A stretch of 64,000 bases of DNA from [Flavobacterium] thermophilum. GTDB taxonomy: Bacteria; Bacillota; Bacilli; Bacillales; Anoxybacillaceae. The stretch is from positions 1,054,001 through 1,118,000 of the forward strand of contig UGGS01000001.1 in the NCBI GenBank assembly GCA_900450595.1. The letters run 5' to 3'. Below the pieces are notes generated by a model. The model worked only from the letters and a program-made list of their open reading frames with translations, was not told the DNA's origin and did no database searches. The translations under genes and the position numbers were made by a program. How positions within the stretch are numbered: position 1 is the first letter of the stretch; every line of letters starts with the position of its first letter. Positions 54,406 through 63,668 of this stretch are shown here, one piece after another.

Positions 54406-55021
54406 GATAAATATCATGAATCCCTATAAGTTTCGGGTCGCCAATATGAATAGGGGCACCATGAACAGACGGGAAGCGGCTCGTGACTTGAACCGCCCTG
54501 ACAACATCCTTATGGGGAATCGGGCGCATGCTTACAACCATCGGCCCTTCAAATCTTCCCGCTTTTACACACGGGATATTCGTTTTATATATCGGGACAT
54601 TGCAATTTTCTTGAATGTGGCGAACCGGGATGCCATTGTTCACCAGGGCATGTTCAAACGTAAAGCTGCACCCGAGCAGAAAGCCGACCATGTCCTTATC
54701 CCAAAGATCGATGATATCCGTCCGCTCCTCTGTCAGTTCGCCATTTCGATAAACCCTATATTTCGGCAAGTCTACACGCAAATCTGCTCCTGGCGCCACC
54801 ATGCTTGGCTCCCATGATCCCGGCTCGGTCACATCTAATACCGGACAAGGTTTCGGATTGCGCTGGCAAAACAGAAGAAATTCAAACGCCAACTCCTTCG
54901 GCAGCACAACTAAATTAGCCTGTGTATAGCCGTTTGCGACACCCGCTGTCGGTTTCACCCATTCATTGTTCCGAATCATTTGCCGTGCTTCTTTGGAGCT
55001 CATTGGTGCGGCGAAAGTCAT
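54406..55021 (-). pseudogene. YcsI/DUF1445-family protein, 3'-truncated
   Basis: About 205 residues: WVKPTAGVANGYTQANLVVL, PCPVLDVTEPG, VAPGADLRVDLPKYRVY, CSFTFEHALVNNGIPVRHI and SMRPIPHKDVVRAVQ. The family (putative hydro-lyase, D-glutamate-cyclase-related) is about 260 residues. After KLIGIHDI the frame enters the IS605 copy C end, so the last about 55 residues are lost. ATG 55021 has aaggaggga. Confidence 0.85.
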
Positions 55022-55641
55022 CGCAATCTCCCTCCTTGGTTATTCAATATCACGATCTCCGATTAAGGGTATTAGTTTCTATCCCAAAATCACGTTCCCC
55101 GATACACGTGCGCCAAAGAATACCTCATTAGCATTTCTAAGTCTAATTTCTTTATCCATCGTTCTGCTGCAGAGTTTACGTGAATAATATTTTCCTTCGC
55201 ATCAACCACCAAAAATGGATCAGTAATAAACGATAACAGTCCCTCTATCGAGTAACCTAAGCCGCTCTTTTCTCATCGTTTCTATACTAAATCATAAATC
55301 ATATCCATGCCTGGCCGCCTAACTTGCCCGAATCTGATGCCCGACAGTATTTTCTTGCAATCACCGTAAACTACCATAAAAAACATCCATGAGTAAATTT
55401 TACTCCCCACCCAGGCATGAAAATCCATCTCTCCTTCCATAATGGAGGATGAACGCAAACAGTTTGGAAAGACGTGCTTTTTAATGGTGGTTCGACCCTG
55501 TACAAAAAACTGTTTGAGTCCATTTGGTGTTCCACCCATTGTAAGCCCTTTTCATTTGGAAAAGGTGACTACGAACAGAAAAATGCCTAACGAACAAGTG
55601 GACTCACTGTTTGCGAATTCATCAATGGAAGGAGTCCGGAT
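55022..55641. other. Decayed stretch with a PAS-domain remnant
   Basis: On the minus strand 55140-55250 reads LLSFITDPFLVVDAKENIIH and VNSAAERWIKK, a PAS-like sensor fragment, followed by frame breaks near 55130. It may be what is left of a PAS-containing regulator of the YcsI-family gene. Nothing else in 55280-55640 is recognised. Confidence 0.4.
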
Positions 55642-56059
55642 CATGGATGTGCTTTATCATCGTTGCGCAGGTTTAGATGTTCATGCCAAAACGATTGTCG
55701 TTTGTGCGCTTTGGGGAGAAGAAGACCACATTCAAAAGGAGATCGAAACGTTTTCGACGTTTACCAAAGACTTGTTTCGCCTCCTGAAATGGCTCGAGGA
55801 TCGAGAAATCACTCATCTAGCGATGGAGAGTACGGGGGTTTACTGGAAACCGGTCTTTAACATTTTAGAGGACTACTTTGACATTACCTTGGCCAACGCT
55901 CAGCGAATCAAGAATGTCCCAGGGAGAAAAACGGATGTATCCGATGCGGAATGGATCGCTAAATTATTGCGTTATGGACTGATTGAAAAGAGTTTTGTGC
56001 CACCCGCGCCAATTCGAGAATTGCGGGACTTGACCCGTTTACGCAAAAAAAGAGAGGAG
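55642..56059 (+). pseudogene. IS110-family transposase, N-terminal part
   Basis: ATG 55642 follows aaggag. About 137 codons: YHRCAGLDVHAKTIVVCALW, THLAMESTGVYWKPV and GRKTDVSDAEWIAKLLRYG carry the first acidic residues of the DEDD active site. The frame ends at RLRKK where the 3' end of the helicase gene begins, so the serine-containing C-terminal domain is missing. Confidence 0.85.
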
Positions 56060-56064
56060 TTTTC

Positions 56065-58512
56065 TCATCCCCCCTTCCTTTCAAAATACACATGCAACCG
56101 ATACTCGCAAATTTCTTTCGTCCAATTGTACAAGATTTCTTCATGCTCCCGCGCAATGGAAAATTGGAGCGCAAACACGTTGTTTTCAAAGGAAATCAGC
56201 CCCCTTGAACTGCCGCTCCATTTCGTCATCGGCATGCGGGCGATCAACCGGCTCACCTTTTCCTGGTCATATTCCCAGAGGCGCTTCGTTTCTCCGTCGG
56301 AAAAATCGATGCGCTTTCGGTATTCTTTTTCCGTTAAATACCGATGGAAAAACGGGGCAGCCTCCTGCGGTGTAATTGGTTGGTGCCATCCGGACGGTCC
56401 ACGTTCAAGCATGGCTTTTAGAACAACCATTTTGTAGCTTTTTGACATCACCGTACGTTCCACTTCAACAAGCCACGGCTCGTGTTTTAGAAACACTTCC
56501 TTTTCCAGCTCCGACAACTCCCCAGCCCAATATAAAAAGCCGACATAAGATCCGAACTCTTGTTTGTACTCCGCTGCTTCACTTCGGCCATGAAGATGCA
56601 ACTCCAAATACGTCGGCCGTCTGCCAAGCTCCTGTTTCAGCTCCCGATAATCAGCAAGCAGCCGTTCTTTGCGCGGCTGGCGTTTTTTCTGCATCTCCTC
56701 GAGAAGATGGATGGCTTGTATATCAAGATGCAGTTCGCACGTTTCTGGAACGGTTGGCACAACGGATTCCCGCGCCGTTTTCTTTGTTTCCTCTCGCCGC
56801 GTATCAAACAGACGCAGTTTGACATCCGCATTGCGGTAGTTTCCGATTAAGTCGATAATGACGCAATAGTCTTTCCCTTCATACAGCCGCAGCCCGCGCC
56901 CGACTTGCTGGGTGAAGACGGTCAGCGATTCCGTCGGCCGCACGAACAAAAGTGTATCGACAGAAGGAATATCGACCCCTTCATTGAACAAGTCGACGGT
57001 GAAAATGGCGTCCAGTTCACGGCGTTCCAACATGGCAATAGCCTGCTTGCGCGAAATAGCCGTCTGCTTCGAATGAAGGCTGACCGTCCGGTAGCCGTGA
57101 CGCTGGAAATATTGGGACAGGAAATCAGCTTGCCTGATCGATGAACAAAAGACAAGCGTTCTCGTTTTCTTGTATCGCTTCCACGCTCGCAAAATCTTCT
57201 CCGCCATCTCCTCGCGAAGCTGCACTTGAAGCAATTCTTCCTCATCATAGCGATTGCCAAGCCACTTGATTTGCGAATAGTCTGTGTCGTCGTAGACCCC
57301 GTAATAATGGAAGGGAGCCAACCAACCGCGCTGCACCGCTTCGATAAAATCGATGCGATACGCGACATTTCCGTCGCAAAGGGCGTATACGTCTTTGTTG
57401 TCGCTCCGATCTGGAGTAGCAGTGATGCCAAGCAAAAATTTCGGCTGAAAATAACAAAGGACGCGTTCGTACGAGCGGGCTGCCGCATGGTGGAACTCGT
57501 CGACAATGATCAAGTCAAATGCGTCGGGACGAAACGAATGCAAATGTTTTTTCATGCTTAGTGTAAAGATCGAGGCAAACACCATGTCGGCATTTCCTTC
57601 TTTTTGATTGCCATCGTACAGTCCTGCTGTTCGATCAGGAATCACGCGTTCAAACGACTGCTTCGCCTGGCGAAGAATTTCTTCGCGATGGGCGATAAAC
57701 AGCACCCGCGAAAAACGGCGGGCAAAAAAAGCGGCCAAGTATGTTTTTCCCAGCCCGGTCGCCATGACAACCATCGCTTTGTCGTACCCTTCTTCATAGG
57801 CAGCTTCCAACCGCTCCAACGCCTCAACTTGGGCAAAGCGCGGCTGGATCGTTCCATATGGCGCCGCCGTTTCATGGACAACATCAACCTTGTCCGCCGT
57901 CTCTCCCTCTTGCTTCTTCTCCGTTTCCGTCGGAAGCATCAACTCGATTTCTTCATTCTCCGCCCATATGCGGGCTAAATTGGGGTGCCGCTGATGATAG
58001 TCTTGATGCTGCTTTTCATAGTCAGCGGCCGTTTCGGCATTGACCGGCACGGTTTCCGGAGCGTAAAACAGCTTTAAAAACTGCTCCATTGCTTCGGCAA
58101 ATACATCCTCATCAACGCTCTTATCCAGCCCAAGGTTCCATTCGACACCGTCAGTGAGCGCCGAGCGGGACAAGTTGGAGGAACCAACAATAAAATAGCC
58201 GCCTTCTGTATCTTCAAATAGGTACGCTTTCGGATGAAAGGACATTCCCTCGCTCCGATACAAGCGGACCTCGATGTCCGGGTGGATGGATATGAGCTCG
58301 CGCAGCGCCTCTGGCTGAGTGACAAACAAGTAATCACCAACGCAAATTTTGATATCCGCCCCCCGCTCTGCAGCTGCCCGCAAACTGTCCTTCAATAAGC
58401 GAACCCCGGACTTCATGGCAAACGATGTCAGTATGTATATCGTCGACGAGCGGCTCATCTGTTCCTGCAGCTTGTCGAGAAGACGTCTGGAAATCAACTC
58501 CACCTTACTCAT
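56065..58512 (-). CDS. SF2 helicase with N-terminal phospholipase-D-like nuclease domain
   Basis: 815 residues. Residues about 1-160 form a PLD-like domain with one HxK-type motif (SFHPKAYLFED) and GSSNLSRSAL. Residues about 220-600 are a DEAD/DEAH-type helicase: ATGLGKT (about 250), IIVDEFHHAA, GITATPDR, LVFCSS and QQVGRGLR. The C-terminal 200 residues are a helical domain. ATG overlaps the MazG-like gene by 8 bases, so the two are coupled. The architecture is known from restriction- or defence-associated helicases; DNA substrate recognition is inferred. An IS110 fragment abuts the stop codon. Confidence 0.85.
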   Translation of the reverse strand: MSKVELISRRLLDKLQEQMSRSSTIYILTSFAMKSGVRLLKDSLRAAAERGADIKICVGDYLFVTQPEALRELISIHPDIEVRLYRSEGMSFHPKAYLFEDTEGGYFIVGSSNLSRSALTDGVEWNLGLDKSVDEDVFAEAMEQFLKLFYAPETVPVNAETAADYEKQHQDYHQRHPNLARIWAENEEIELMLPTETEKKQEGETADKVDVVHETAAPYGTIQPRFAQVEALERLEAAYEEGYDKAMVVMATGLGKTYLAAFFARRFSRVLFIAHREEILRQAKQSFERVIPDRTAGLYDGNQKEGNADMVFASIFTLSMKKHLHSFRPDAFDLIIVDEFHHAAARSYERVLCYFQPKFLLGITATPDRSDNKDVYALCDGNVAYRIDFIEAVQRGWLAPFHYYGVYDDTDYSQIKWLGNRYDEEELLQVQLREEMAEKILRAWKRYKKTRTLVFCSSIRQADFLSQYFQRHGYRTVSLHSKQTAISRKQAIAMLERRELDAIFTVDLFNEGVDIPSVDTLLFVRPTESLTVFTQQVGRGLRLYEGKDYCVIIDLIGNYRNADVKLRLFDTRREETKKTARESVVPTVPETCELHLDIQAIHLLEEMQKKRQPRKERLLADYRELKQELGRRPTYLELHLHGRSEAAEYKQEFGSYVGFLYWAGELSELEKEVFLKHEPWLVEVERTVMSKSYKMVVLKAMLERGPSGWHQPITPQEAAPFFHRYLTEKEYRKRIDFSDGETKRLWEYDQEKVSRLIARMPMTKWSGSSRGLISFENNVFALQFSIAREHEEILYNWTKEICEYRLHVYFERKGG

Positions 58513-58828
58513 CGTGAACCTCGATCAAAAAAATTTTGTCTCGAAAACCACCGCGCTTCTCTGCCTTTTTGGCGCGGATTTGTTCCACTTGCTCGATCGA
58601 AGCGCCATGGCATTCAGCCAAAGCATGGATAATTTCCAACACGTCTGCGAGCTCTTCAAGAGCCGCCTCATCCGTTTCCGCTTGGACGTATTCCTCAAGC
58701 TCCTCAAACGCTTTTTTCTGCAGTTCTTTCCTATACTCTTCATCGTCAAGTATGCGGGTTGTGAACGTTTTTCCCGCTTGTTCAATAATGGTTGGAATGC
58801 GGTCGCGAACGAGTTTGTTGTAAATCAT
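58505..58828 (-). CDS. MazG-like / PRA-PH-like nucleoside triphosphate pyrophosphohydrolase
   Basis: 107 residues. IYNKLVRDRIPTIIEQAGKT and FEELEEYVQAETDEAALEELADVLEIIHAL carry the ExxE-x-ExxD metal-binding helices of all-alpha NTP pyrophosphatases. ATG 58828 follows aaaggggcgagg. It is 22 bases after the sigma factor gene and overlaps the helicase. It may hydrolyse nucleotides or clear a damaged or signal nucleotide during infection. Confidence 0.85.
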   Translation of the reverse strand: MIYNKLVRDRIPTIIEQAGKTFTTRILDDEEYRKELQKKAFEELEEYVQAETDEAALEELADVLEIIHALAECHGASIEQVEQIRAKKAEKRGGFRDKIFLIEVHDE

Positions 58829-58850
58829 AATCCTCGCCCCTTTTTGAATA

Positions 58851-59747
58851 TTAATAATCTTCAAATCCACGTAAATATTTTTTTAGTTTGTTTAAAGCCT
58901 TTCCTTCAATTTGTCGAACTCTTTCTCGAGTAATACCCATTTTTCTCCCTACTTCTTCTAAGGTTTTATTATGATCATCCTCTAAACCAAATCTCTCTAT
59001 AATGACATGCCTTTCTCTCTCCGTCAATCTATCTAACGATGCAAAAATTTTCTCCCGTACTTCTGAACGAGATGCAAGTTCTGATGGATCTTCTAGCTCT
59101 TTGTTGTAAGATTCATAAGCATGCTCCACATGATTAGGGATAAAGTCTATGAGTTCCTCTTCACCGTCTTCAACAGGAGAATGGAGCGAAGCCATATGAA
59201 GGTAACGCTTGTCAATGGCTTTTAACTCATAATATTTTTCCTTTGACATATCAAGTTCTCGACAAATCCAATCAACATTAATCTTTCGGAACAGCTTGTA
59301 CGACTCGTTTTCCTTGGCAAAAACCTTGCGAATTTTCTCGAACGTATGAACCGGAACTCGAACAGTGAATCCACCGTTAATAATAGCTCTCAATATCGCT
59401 TGACGAATCCACCAAACAGCATAAGTCGACAGACGAGTATTAGACTTTATGTCAAATCGATGAATAGCCTTTATGAGACCAAGTGTTCCTTCAGCAATCA
59501 AGTCCTCTTCGCTCAGTTTATGATTTACATACTTTGAATAATACATGGCCATTTTTCTTACTAACCCTATATTTTTCTCAATTAATTCCTCCAACAAGCC
59601 TTCTTTGTCAGTCGAGCAATCGTGAAGCTGTCTTAGCAACTCTATATTTCCGTTGTATTTTGGATCCGTTTCCTGAATATCTACTGTGGCTAAAAACTCG
59701 TTAATATCAAAGTCATCATCCTCAATTATTTTTTCTTCCCACTCCAT
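58851..59747 (-). CDS. Sigma-70-family RNA polymerase sigma factor (no region 1.1)
   Basis: 298 residues. Region 2 (DLIAEGTLGLIKAIHRFDIK, STYAVWWIRQAILRAI), region 3, and region 4 (LTERERHVIIERFGLEDDHN, GITRERVRQIEGKALNKLKK) are complete; region 1.1 is absent and replaced by an acidic 60-residue lead. It resembles group 2/accessory sigma factors. The AT-rich DNA differs from the two genes after it. It is divergent from the RecQ-like gene, 154 bases apart, and the first gene of sigma-MazG-helicase. Confidence 0.9.
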   Translation of the reverse strand: MEWEEKIIEDDDFDINEFLATVDIQETDPKYNGNIELLRQLHDCSTDKEGLLEELIEKNIGLVRKMAMYYSKYVNHKLSEEDLIAEGTLGLIKAIHRFDIKSNTRLSTYAVWWIRQAILRAIINGGFTVRVPVHTFEKIRKVFAKENESYKLFRKINVDWICRELDMSKEKYYELKAIDKRYLHMASLHSPVEDGEEELIDFIPNHVEHAYESYNKELEDPSELASRSEVREKIFASLDRLTERERHVIIERFGLEDDHNKTLEEVGRKMGITRERVRQIEGKALNKLKKYLRGFEDY

Positions 59748-59901
59748 TTTACACCATCTTCTTTACTGTTTAATTCTTTTTGCCTAAAAGGGAAAATAAT
59801 CACTTAAAAATTTCGCAATTGTATTTGATTTGCTTACATTCACTATATTAATATTTAAATGATGATTTGAAAATACATGTGTGATGAAAGGAGCGACAAA
59901 G
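59748..59901. promoter_or_regulatory. Divergent intergenic region, sigma factor / RecQ-like helicase
   Basis: 154 AT-rich bases with several TATAAT-like and TTGNNN-like words in both directions (for example ttgatt and tatatta around 59826-59850). Specific boxes cannot be assigned. Confidence 0.4.
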
Positions 59902-62900
59902 TTGCAGCCGACATTTACAACCGTCCTTAACCAACACTTGAATAACATGGGAAAACCTCAATCAAAAAGCAAATTGCTGGTTTTTATCGGATTCGATAAA
60001 CAGTCGCTAAGTTATATGCCCTCACACGTAAAAAAGTTATTAAGCATCGACCTTGAAACGAGTTTGAATACATTGATACAATCTAAACCCTCGCTCGTTC
60101 AGGAACTTATCTTGAATACTACTAGTTGCGAGAAGCATATATACTGGTGTACATATGAGGAATTTCTAATAATTGGTTTTGATATAATATCTTTGTACTT
60201 TGACCACTATCTTTTACAAAATAACGTGTACCATCGGAAGTTTCCCTTGATCTATCAAATAGATGAATTAGAAGAGATATATAGAGGTTTTTTTGCTAAT
60301 GATGAATACTCTTCTGAAGAGTTTGCCCATCCTCTTTTGAATGATTTGTTAAATATGTACGGGGACATCAAAAAAATTAACAATCGATTCTACGTTTCTT
60401 ATACCCTTTATGAAAATGGAATTGACTTCTTTCCAAGTCAATCCGGCTCTATCGCTCTTCACCGGTCTATAAGCAACCAGCCACTGATTGAGTTAACAGA
60501 GGAAGAAGATCAATTTCTAGAATTTACTGAAAAATTAATGTCGGGGCAGATTAAACAGTCAAAAATATATATTTCCTACAATGGAGATATCAATCTCTTT
60601 CCAAATAACTATCCTGCCCGTTTAAGCGTTCTGCAATTTTTGTTTCCCGATATTGAGTTTATACTCTCTCCAAAAATTCTTGATCCAAGGGAGGAAATTT
60701 ACGATGATGATTATATTAGCATACTAAAAAAATATTGGGGATTCTCCTCATTTCGGCCTTTAAAAATGTACAAAAATATCAATGATGTTTCTTCAAAAGA
60801 GACAGTCTCCATTTCTCAAGGGCAAATTATTGATGATATTGTGAAACAAGCTGAAAATGCTCAAAAAGGTCTCCTGTTTCGAGATATATTTGTAACCTCT
60901 CCTACCGGAGCGGGAAAATCTATTATGTTCCAAATTCCTGCAATTTACCTGGCAGAAAAATATGGGCTAATGACGATCGTTATTTCACCATTAATCGGCT
61001 TGATGAGAGATCAAGTTTACAGCTTGCAAGAAAGGAATGTTGAAATTTCTGCAACCATCAATTCTGAAATCACCCCTTTGGAAAAAGCGGAGATCATTCA
61101 AAAAATTAAAGATTGTCAAGTATCTATCTTATATATTTCCCCAGAAACGTTGTTAAGCCGATCAGATATTAAACAATTGATTGGCGACCGACAAATCGGC
61201 CTATTTGTGATCGATGAAGCCCATATTGTCACAACTTGGGGAAAAGCGTTTCGCTCGGACTACTGGTATTTGGGGAGTTATTTGCAAAAAATTAGAAAAG
61301 AAAACAGATTCCCTGTAGCTACGTTCACTGCTACTGCCATCTATGGTGGCATCGAGGACATGTACGGGGAAACAAGGGACAGTTTAAATATGATCAATCC
61401 AATTAGCTACTTTGGTTATATAAAGCGTGATGATTTGGCCGTCAATATCCAAAAGGCAAGAATAGAAGAGGACTCTTTCGGAGAATATCTTTCACTCAAA
61501 TATTCATTACTCTTAAAAAGACTTTCCCATTTTCTAGACAAAAAGCAAAAAACACTTGTGTACTTTCCTATGATTCGCTACATTCGCGATTTTATAGAGT
61601 TTGTAAAATCTAAAGGGACAAAAGAGATGCAAGAACAGATTGTAAAATATTACGGCTCAATGACCAAAGAGGAGAAAACAGAGAGTTTTCTTAAATTCCG
61701 CAATGGCGACTCATTAATCATGCTGGCTACTAAGGCGTTCGGAATGGGGATTGATATACCTGATATTTATAATGTTCTGCACTTCGCCCCCACGGGCAAT
61801 GTATGTGATTACATTCAGGAAATCGGAAGGGCCGCCCGACAATTAGAGAGAGGCCGAGCTTTTTTCGATTATTTTAGCCGGGACTTCGTTCACGTCAATC
61901 GATTGCACGGCATTTCTACGATAAAAAAGCATCAACTAATACAAGTTATTGAAAAGATTGTGAGAATTATTGAACAATCCGCCAAAGAGGGGAAGTTTTC
62001 CAGAAACCTATTGGTTAACGCAGAAGAGTTTAGATACATCTTTGAAAGAAGAACAAGAAGCGATCAAGATGAAGATATAGACAATAAATTAAAAACTGCA
62101 TTGTTGATTATTGAAAAAGATTTTATTAACAAGCTCGGATACTCTCCAATAGTGGCAAGGCCCAGAAACCTATTTACAAACGAATATTTTATCGTAGACC
62201 GTGGATACGAGGAAATTCTCCAATCAGAATACTGCTCTTATTTTCAAATAGTCGGAGCTTATAGCAACAACCAAAATAACATTTACGGTAATGTTTATAC
62301 ATGTGATATGAAAAAATTATGGGAAAGTCAATATAATCACTTATCGTTCGCTCAATTTAAACATCATTTTCATCATCAAACTCTTGATTTGCCTTTTATC
62401 AAATATCTTCAACCCGTTTTGCAATTAAAGTTGGAAATTAAAGCCGAGAATCTTTATGATTTTCTTTCCAAAGCTGAAAGTGATATAAACCAAATCGCTG
62501 ATTTGTTTGGACAGTTCGTCCATACCAGACGTTCTTTTGATATTTCATCTCTTTCGCGATTGCTTCAAAAAACGTTTCGGAAGAGCCCTTATTATTGTGA
62601 CAGCCTAGCTTCAATTTTACTGCAAAGTGCAGAAGGCTATAATCGGCTGTTAAAGGAGACAAAAAATTTTCACACTAATTTTATAAATTTTTACGAGGAT
62701 AGAAATACCTATACAATTACAAGTGGATTTTTTGAATTTACTGATTGGCTTAAAAACGATATAAAAAACCTATTTAACAAAGATTTTATCAAGCAACACA
62801 GCAAATCATTGTTTGAGAGATTTATTGCAAGAAGCAACAGAAATCATTTGGAAAAAACATTTATCCTATTAGGGGTATTAGAATCACTCGGCTTATTGGT

Positions 62901-63156
62901 ATATAAAATATGCGGGGGAGACAATCCGGAAATTTATATACGCGTAAACTCTAAATTGCAACTCGATCGTGTTATAAGCCAACCAACAAGGTATACAAAT
63001 AATATTCTCGAAAATGTGTACAAACGGCACCAAATATCGGTCGCAATGCTCACTTTCCTGTTTGAAAACGAGGTTCGGTCCGACGAGTTTTGGGAGTACA
63101 TTGAAGATTACTTCTTAGGAAGGATACCAAATGAAGTGCTGGCACGAATAAACTAA
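59902..63156 (+). CDS. RecQ-like helicase with large unique N- and C-terminal regions
   Basis: 1084 residues from TTG 59902; gaaaggag lies 8 bases before it, while an upstream GTG/ATG precedes the site. Residues 1-310 have no recognised domain. The RecQ-type core (about 320-680) shows TSPTGAGKSIMFQIP, VISPLIGLMRDQV, FVIDEAHIVTTWGKAFRSDY, TFTATA, TLVYFP, KAFGMGIDIPDI and YIQEIGRAARQ. The last 400 residues are helical and unassigned, without the usual RecQ zinc/HRDC pattern. AT-rich. It resembles defence-island RecQ-like proteins such as DpdF in organisation, but no dpd genes are present. Confidence 0.8.
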   Translation: MQPTFTTVLNQHLNNMGKPQSKSKLLVFIGFDKQSLSYMPSHVKKLLSIDLETSLNTLIQSKPSLVQELILNTTSCEKHIYWCTYEEFLIIGFDIISLYFDHYLLQNNVYHRKFPLIYQIDELEEIYRGFFANDEYSSEEFAHPLLNDLLNMYGDIKKINNRFYVSYTLYENGIDFFPSQSGSIALHRSISNQPLIELTEEEDQFLEFTEKLMSGQIKQSKIYISYNGDINLFPNNYPARLSVLQFLFPDIEFILSPKILDPREEIYDDDYISILKKYWGFSSFRPLKMYKNINDVSSKETVSISQGQIIDDIVKQAENAQKGLLFRDIFVTSPTGAGKSIMFQIPAIYLAEKYGLMTIVISPLIGLMRDQVYSLQERNVEISATINSEITPLEKAEIIQKIKDCQVSILYISPETLLSRSDIKQLIGDRQIGLFVIDEAHIVTTWGKAFRSDYWYLGSYLQKIRKENRFPVATFTATAIYGGIEDMYGETRDSLNMINPISYFGYIKRDDLAVNIQKARIEEDSFGEYLSLKYSLLLKRLSHFLDKKQKTLVYFPMIRYIRDFIEFVKSKGTKEMQEQIVKYYGSMTKEEKTESFLKFRNGDSLIMLATKAFGMGIDIPDIYNVLHFAPTGNVCDYIQEIGRAARQLERGRAFFDYFSRDFVHVNRLHGISTIKKHQLIQVIEKIVRIIEQSAKEGKFSRNLLVNAEEFRYIFERRTRSDQDEDIDNKLKTALLIIEKDFINKLGYSPIVARPRNLFTNEYFIVDRGYEEILQSEYCSYFQIVGAYSNNQNNIYGNVYTCDMKKLWESQYNHLSFAQFKHHFHHQTLDLPFIKYLQPVLQLKLEIKAENLYDFLSKAESDINQIADLFGQFVHTRRSFDISSLSRLLQKTFRKSPYYCDSLASILLQSAEGYNRLLKETKNFHTNFINFYEDRNTYTITSGFFEFTDWLKNDIKNLFNKDFIKQHSKSLFERFIARSNRNHLEKTFILLGVLESLGLLVYKICGGDNPEIYIRVNSKLQLDRVISQPTRYTNNILENVYKRHQISVAMLTFLFENEVRSDEFWEYIEDYFLGRIPNEVLARIN

Positions 63157-63293
63157 TCCTTATCGCGGCAACTGCTAAAGGCTTCTGTATGGTAGTTGCC
63201 GCCCCCTCCCTACATACTCCCCCCTCCCACGTGTCATAATAAAAATCGACATGATTTTTGAAAAATCGACATCATTCGAGTGTGGAGGATCAT

Positions 63294-63500
63294 ATGGAGC
63301 GTTTCGTTCTTTGGCTGCTTGTTGCGGTCGGGGTGGGGCTTTTGTTGTTGAGTTTCCACATTTTGCCATCGTGGGATGTATGGGTGTCGTTTTTGCTGAA
63401 TGCGTATGCAGCGAGTTTTTTCGGTTCGATCGTGGCGGGGGCCGGGCTGCTGGAGTATCCGGTCCGTTTTTTTGCTTCCTACTCACATTTCGCACCCTAA
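63294..63500 (+). CDS. Small two-helix membrane protein, probably truncated
   Basis: 68 residues from ATG 63294 with gtggagga upstream. Two membrane segments (VLWLLVAVGVGLLLLS and a second around residues 25-50). The last residues lie in the dispersed repeat shared with 2838-3020, so the natural 3' end may be lost. Unknown function. Confidence 0.5.
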   Translation: MERFVLWLLVAVGVGLLLLSFHILPSWDVWVSFLLNAYAASFFGSIVAGAGLLEYPVRFFASYSHFAP

Positions 63501-63668
63501 CAAGGTCAAAACAAAGGATTTTTTATTTCATTTTTCAGAATAACTTTTTGACCAACACAACGAGCGATGGCAATCCTTTTTTTACCATCGCTGGTCGTTC
63601 CGTATCACGTTACACGTAGATGCTCTCATCCATGCCCAATCCCTGCAGAATCCTTCGCTGATCAGGGT
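63486..63668. repeat. Dispersed repeat, copy 2
   Basis: Matches 2838-3020 in order and includes the palindrome gcgatggcaa / accatcgc. It is cut at about 63669 by the end of an IS21-type element. Confidence 0.65.

Noticed and set aside
55282..55539. 85-codon minus-strand frame (ending RRPGMDMIYDLV)
   Set aside because: No start signal or recognised family; may be a relic but cannot be supported.
59902..63156. DpdF of the 7-deazaguanine DNA-modification system
   Set aside because: Only the RecQ-type core is shared; no dpdA or other dpd genes, or preQ0-related genes, are in the window.
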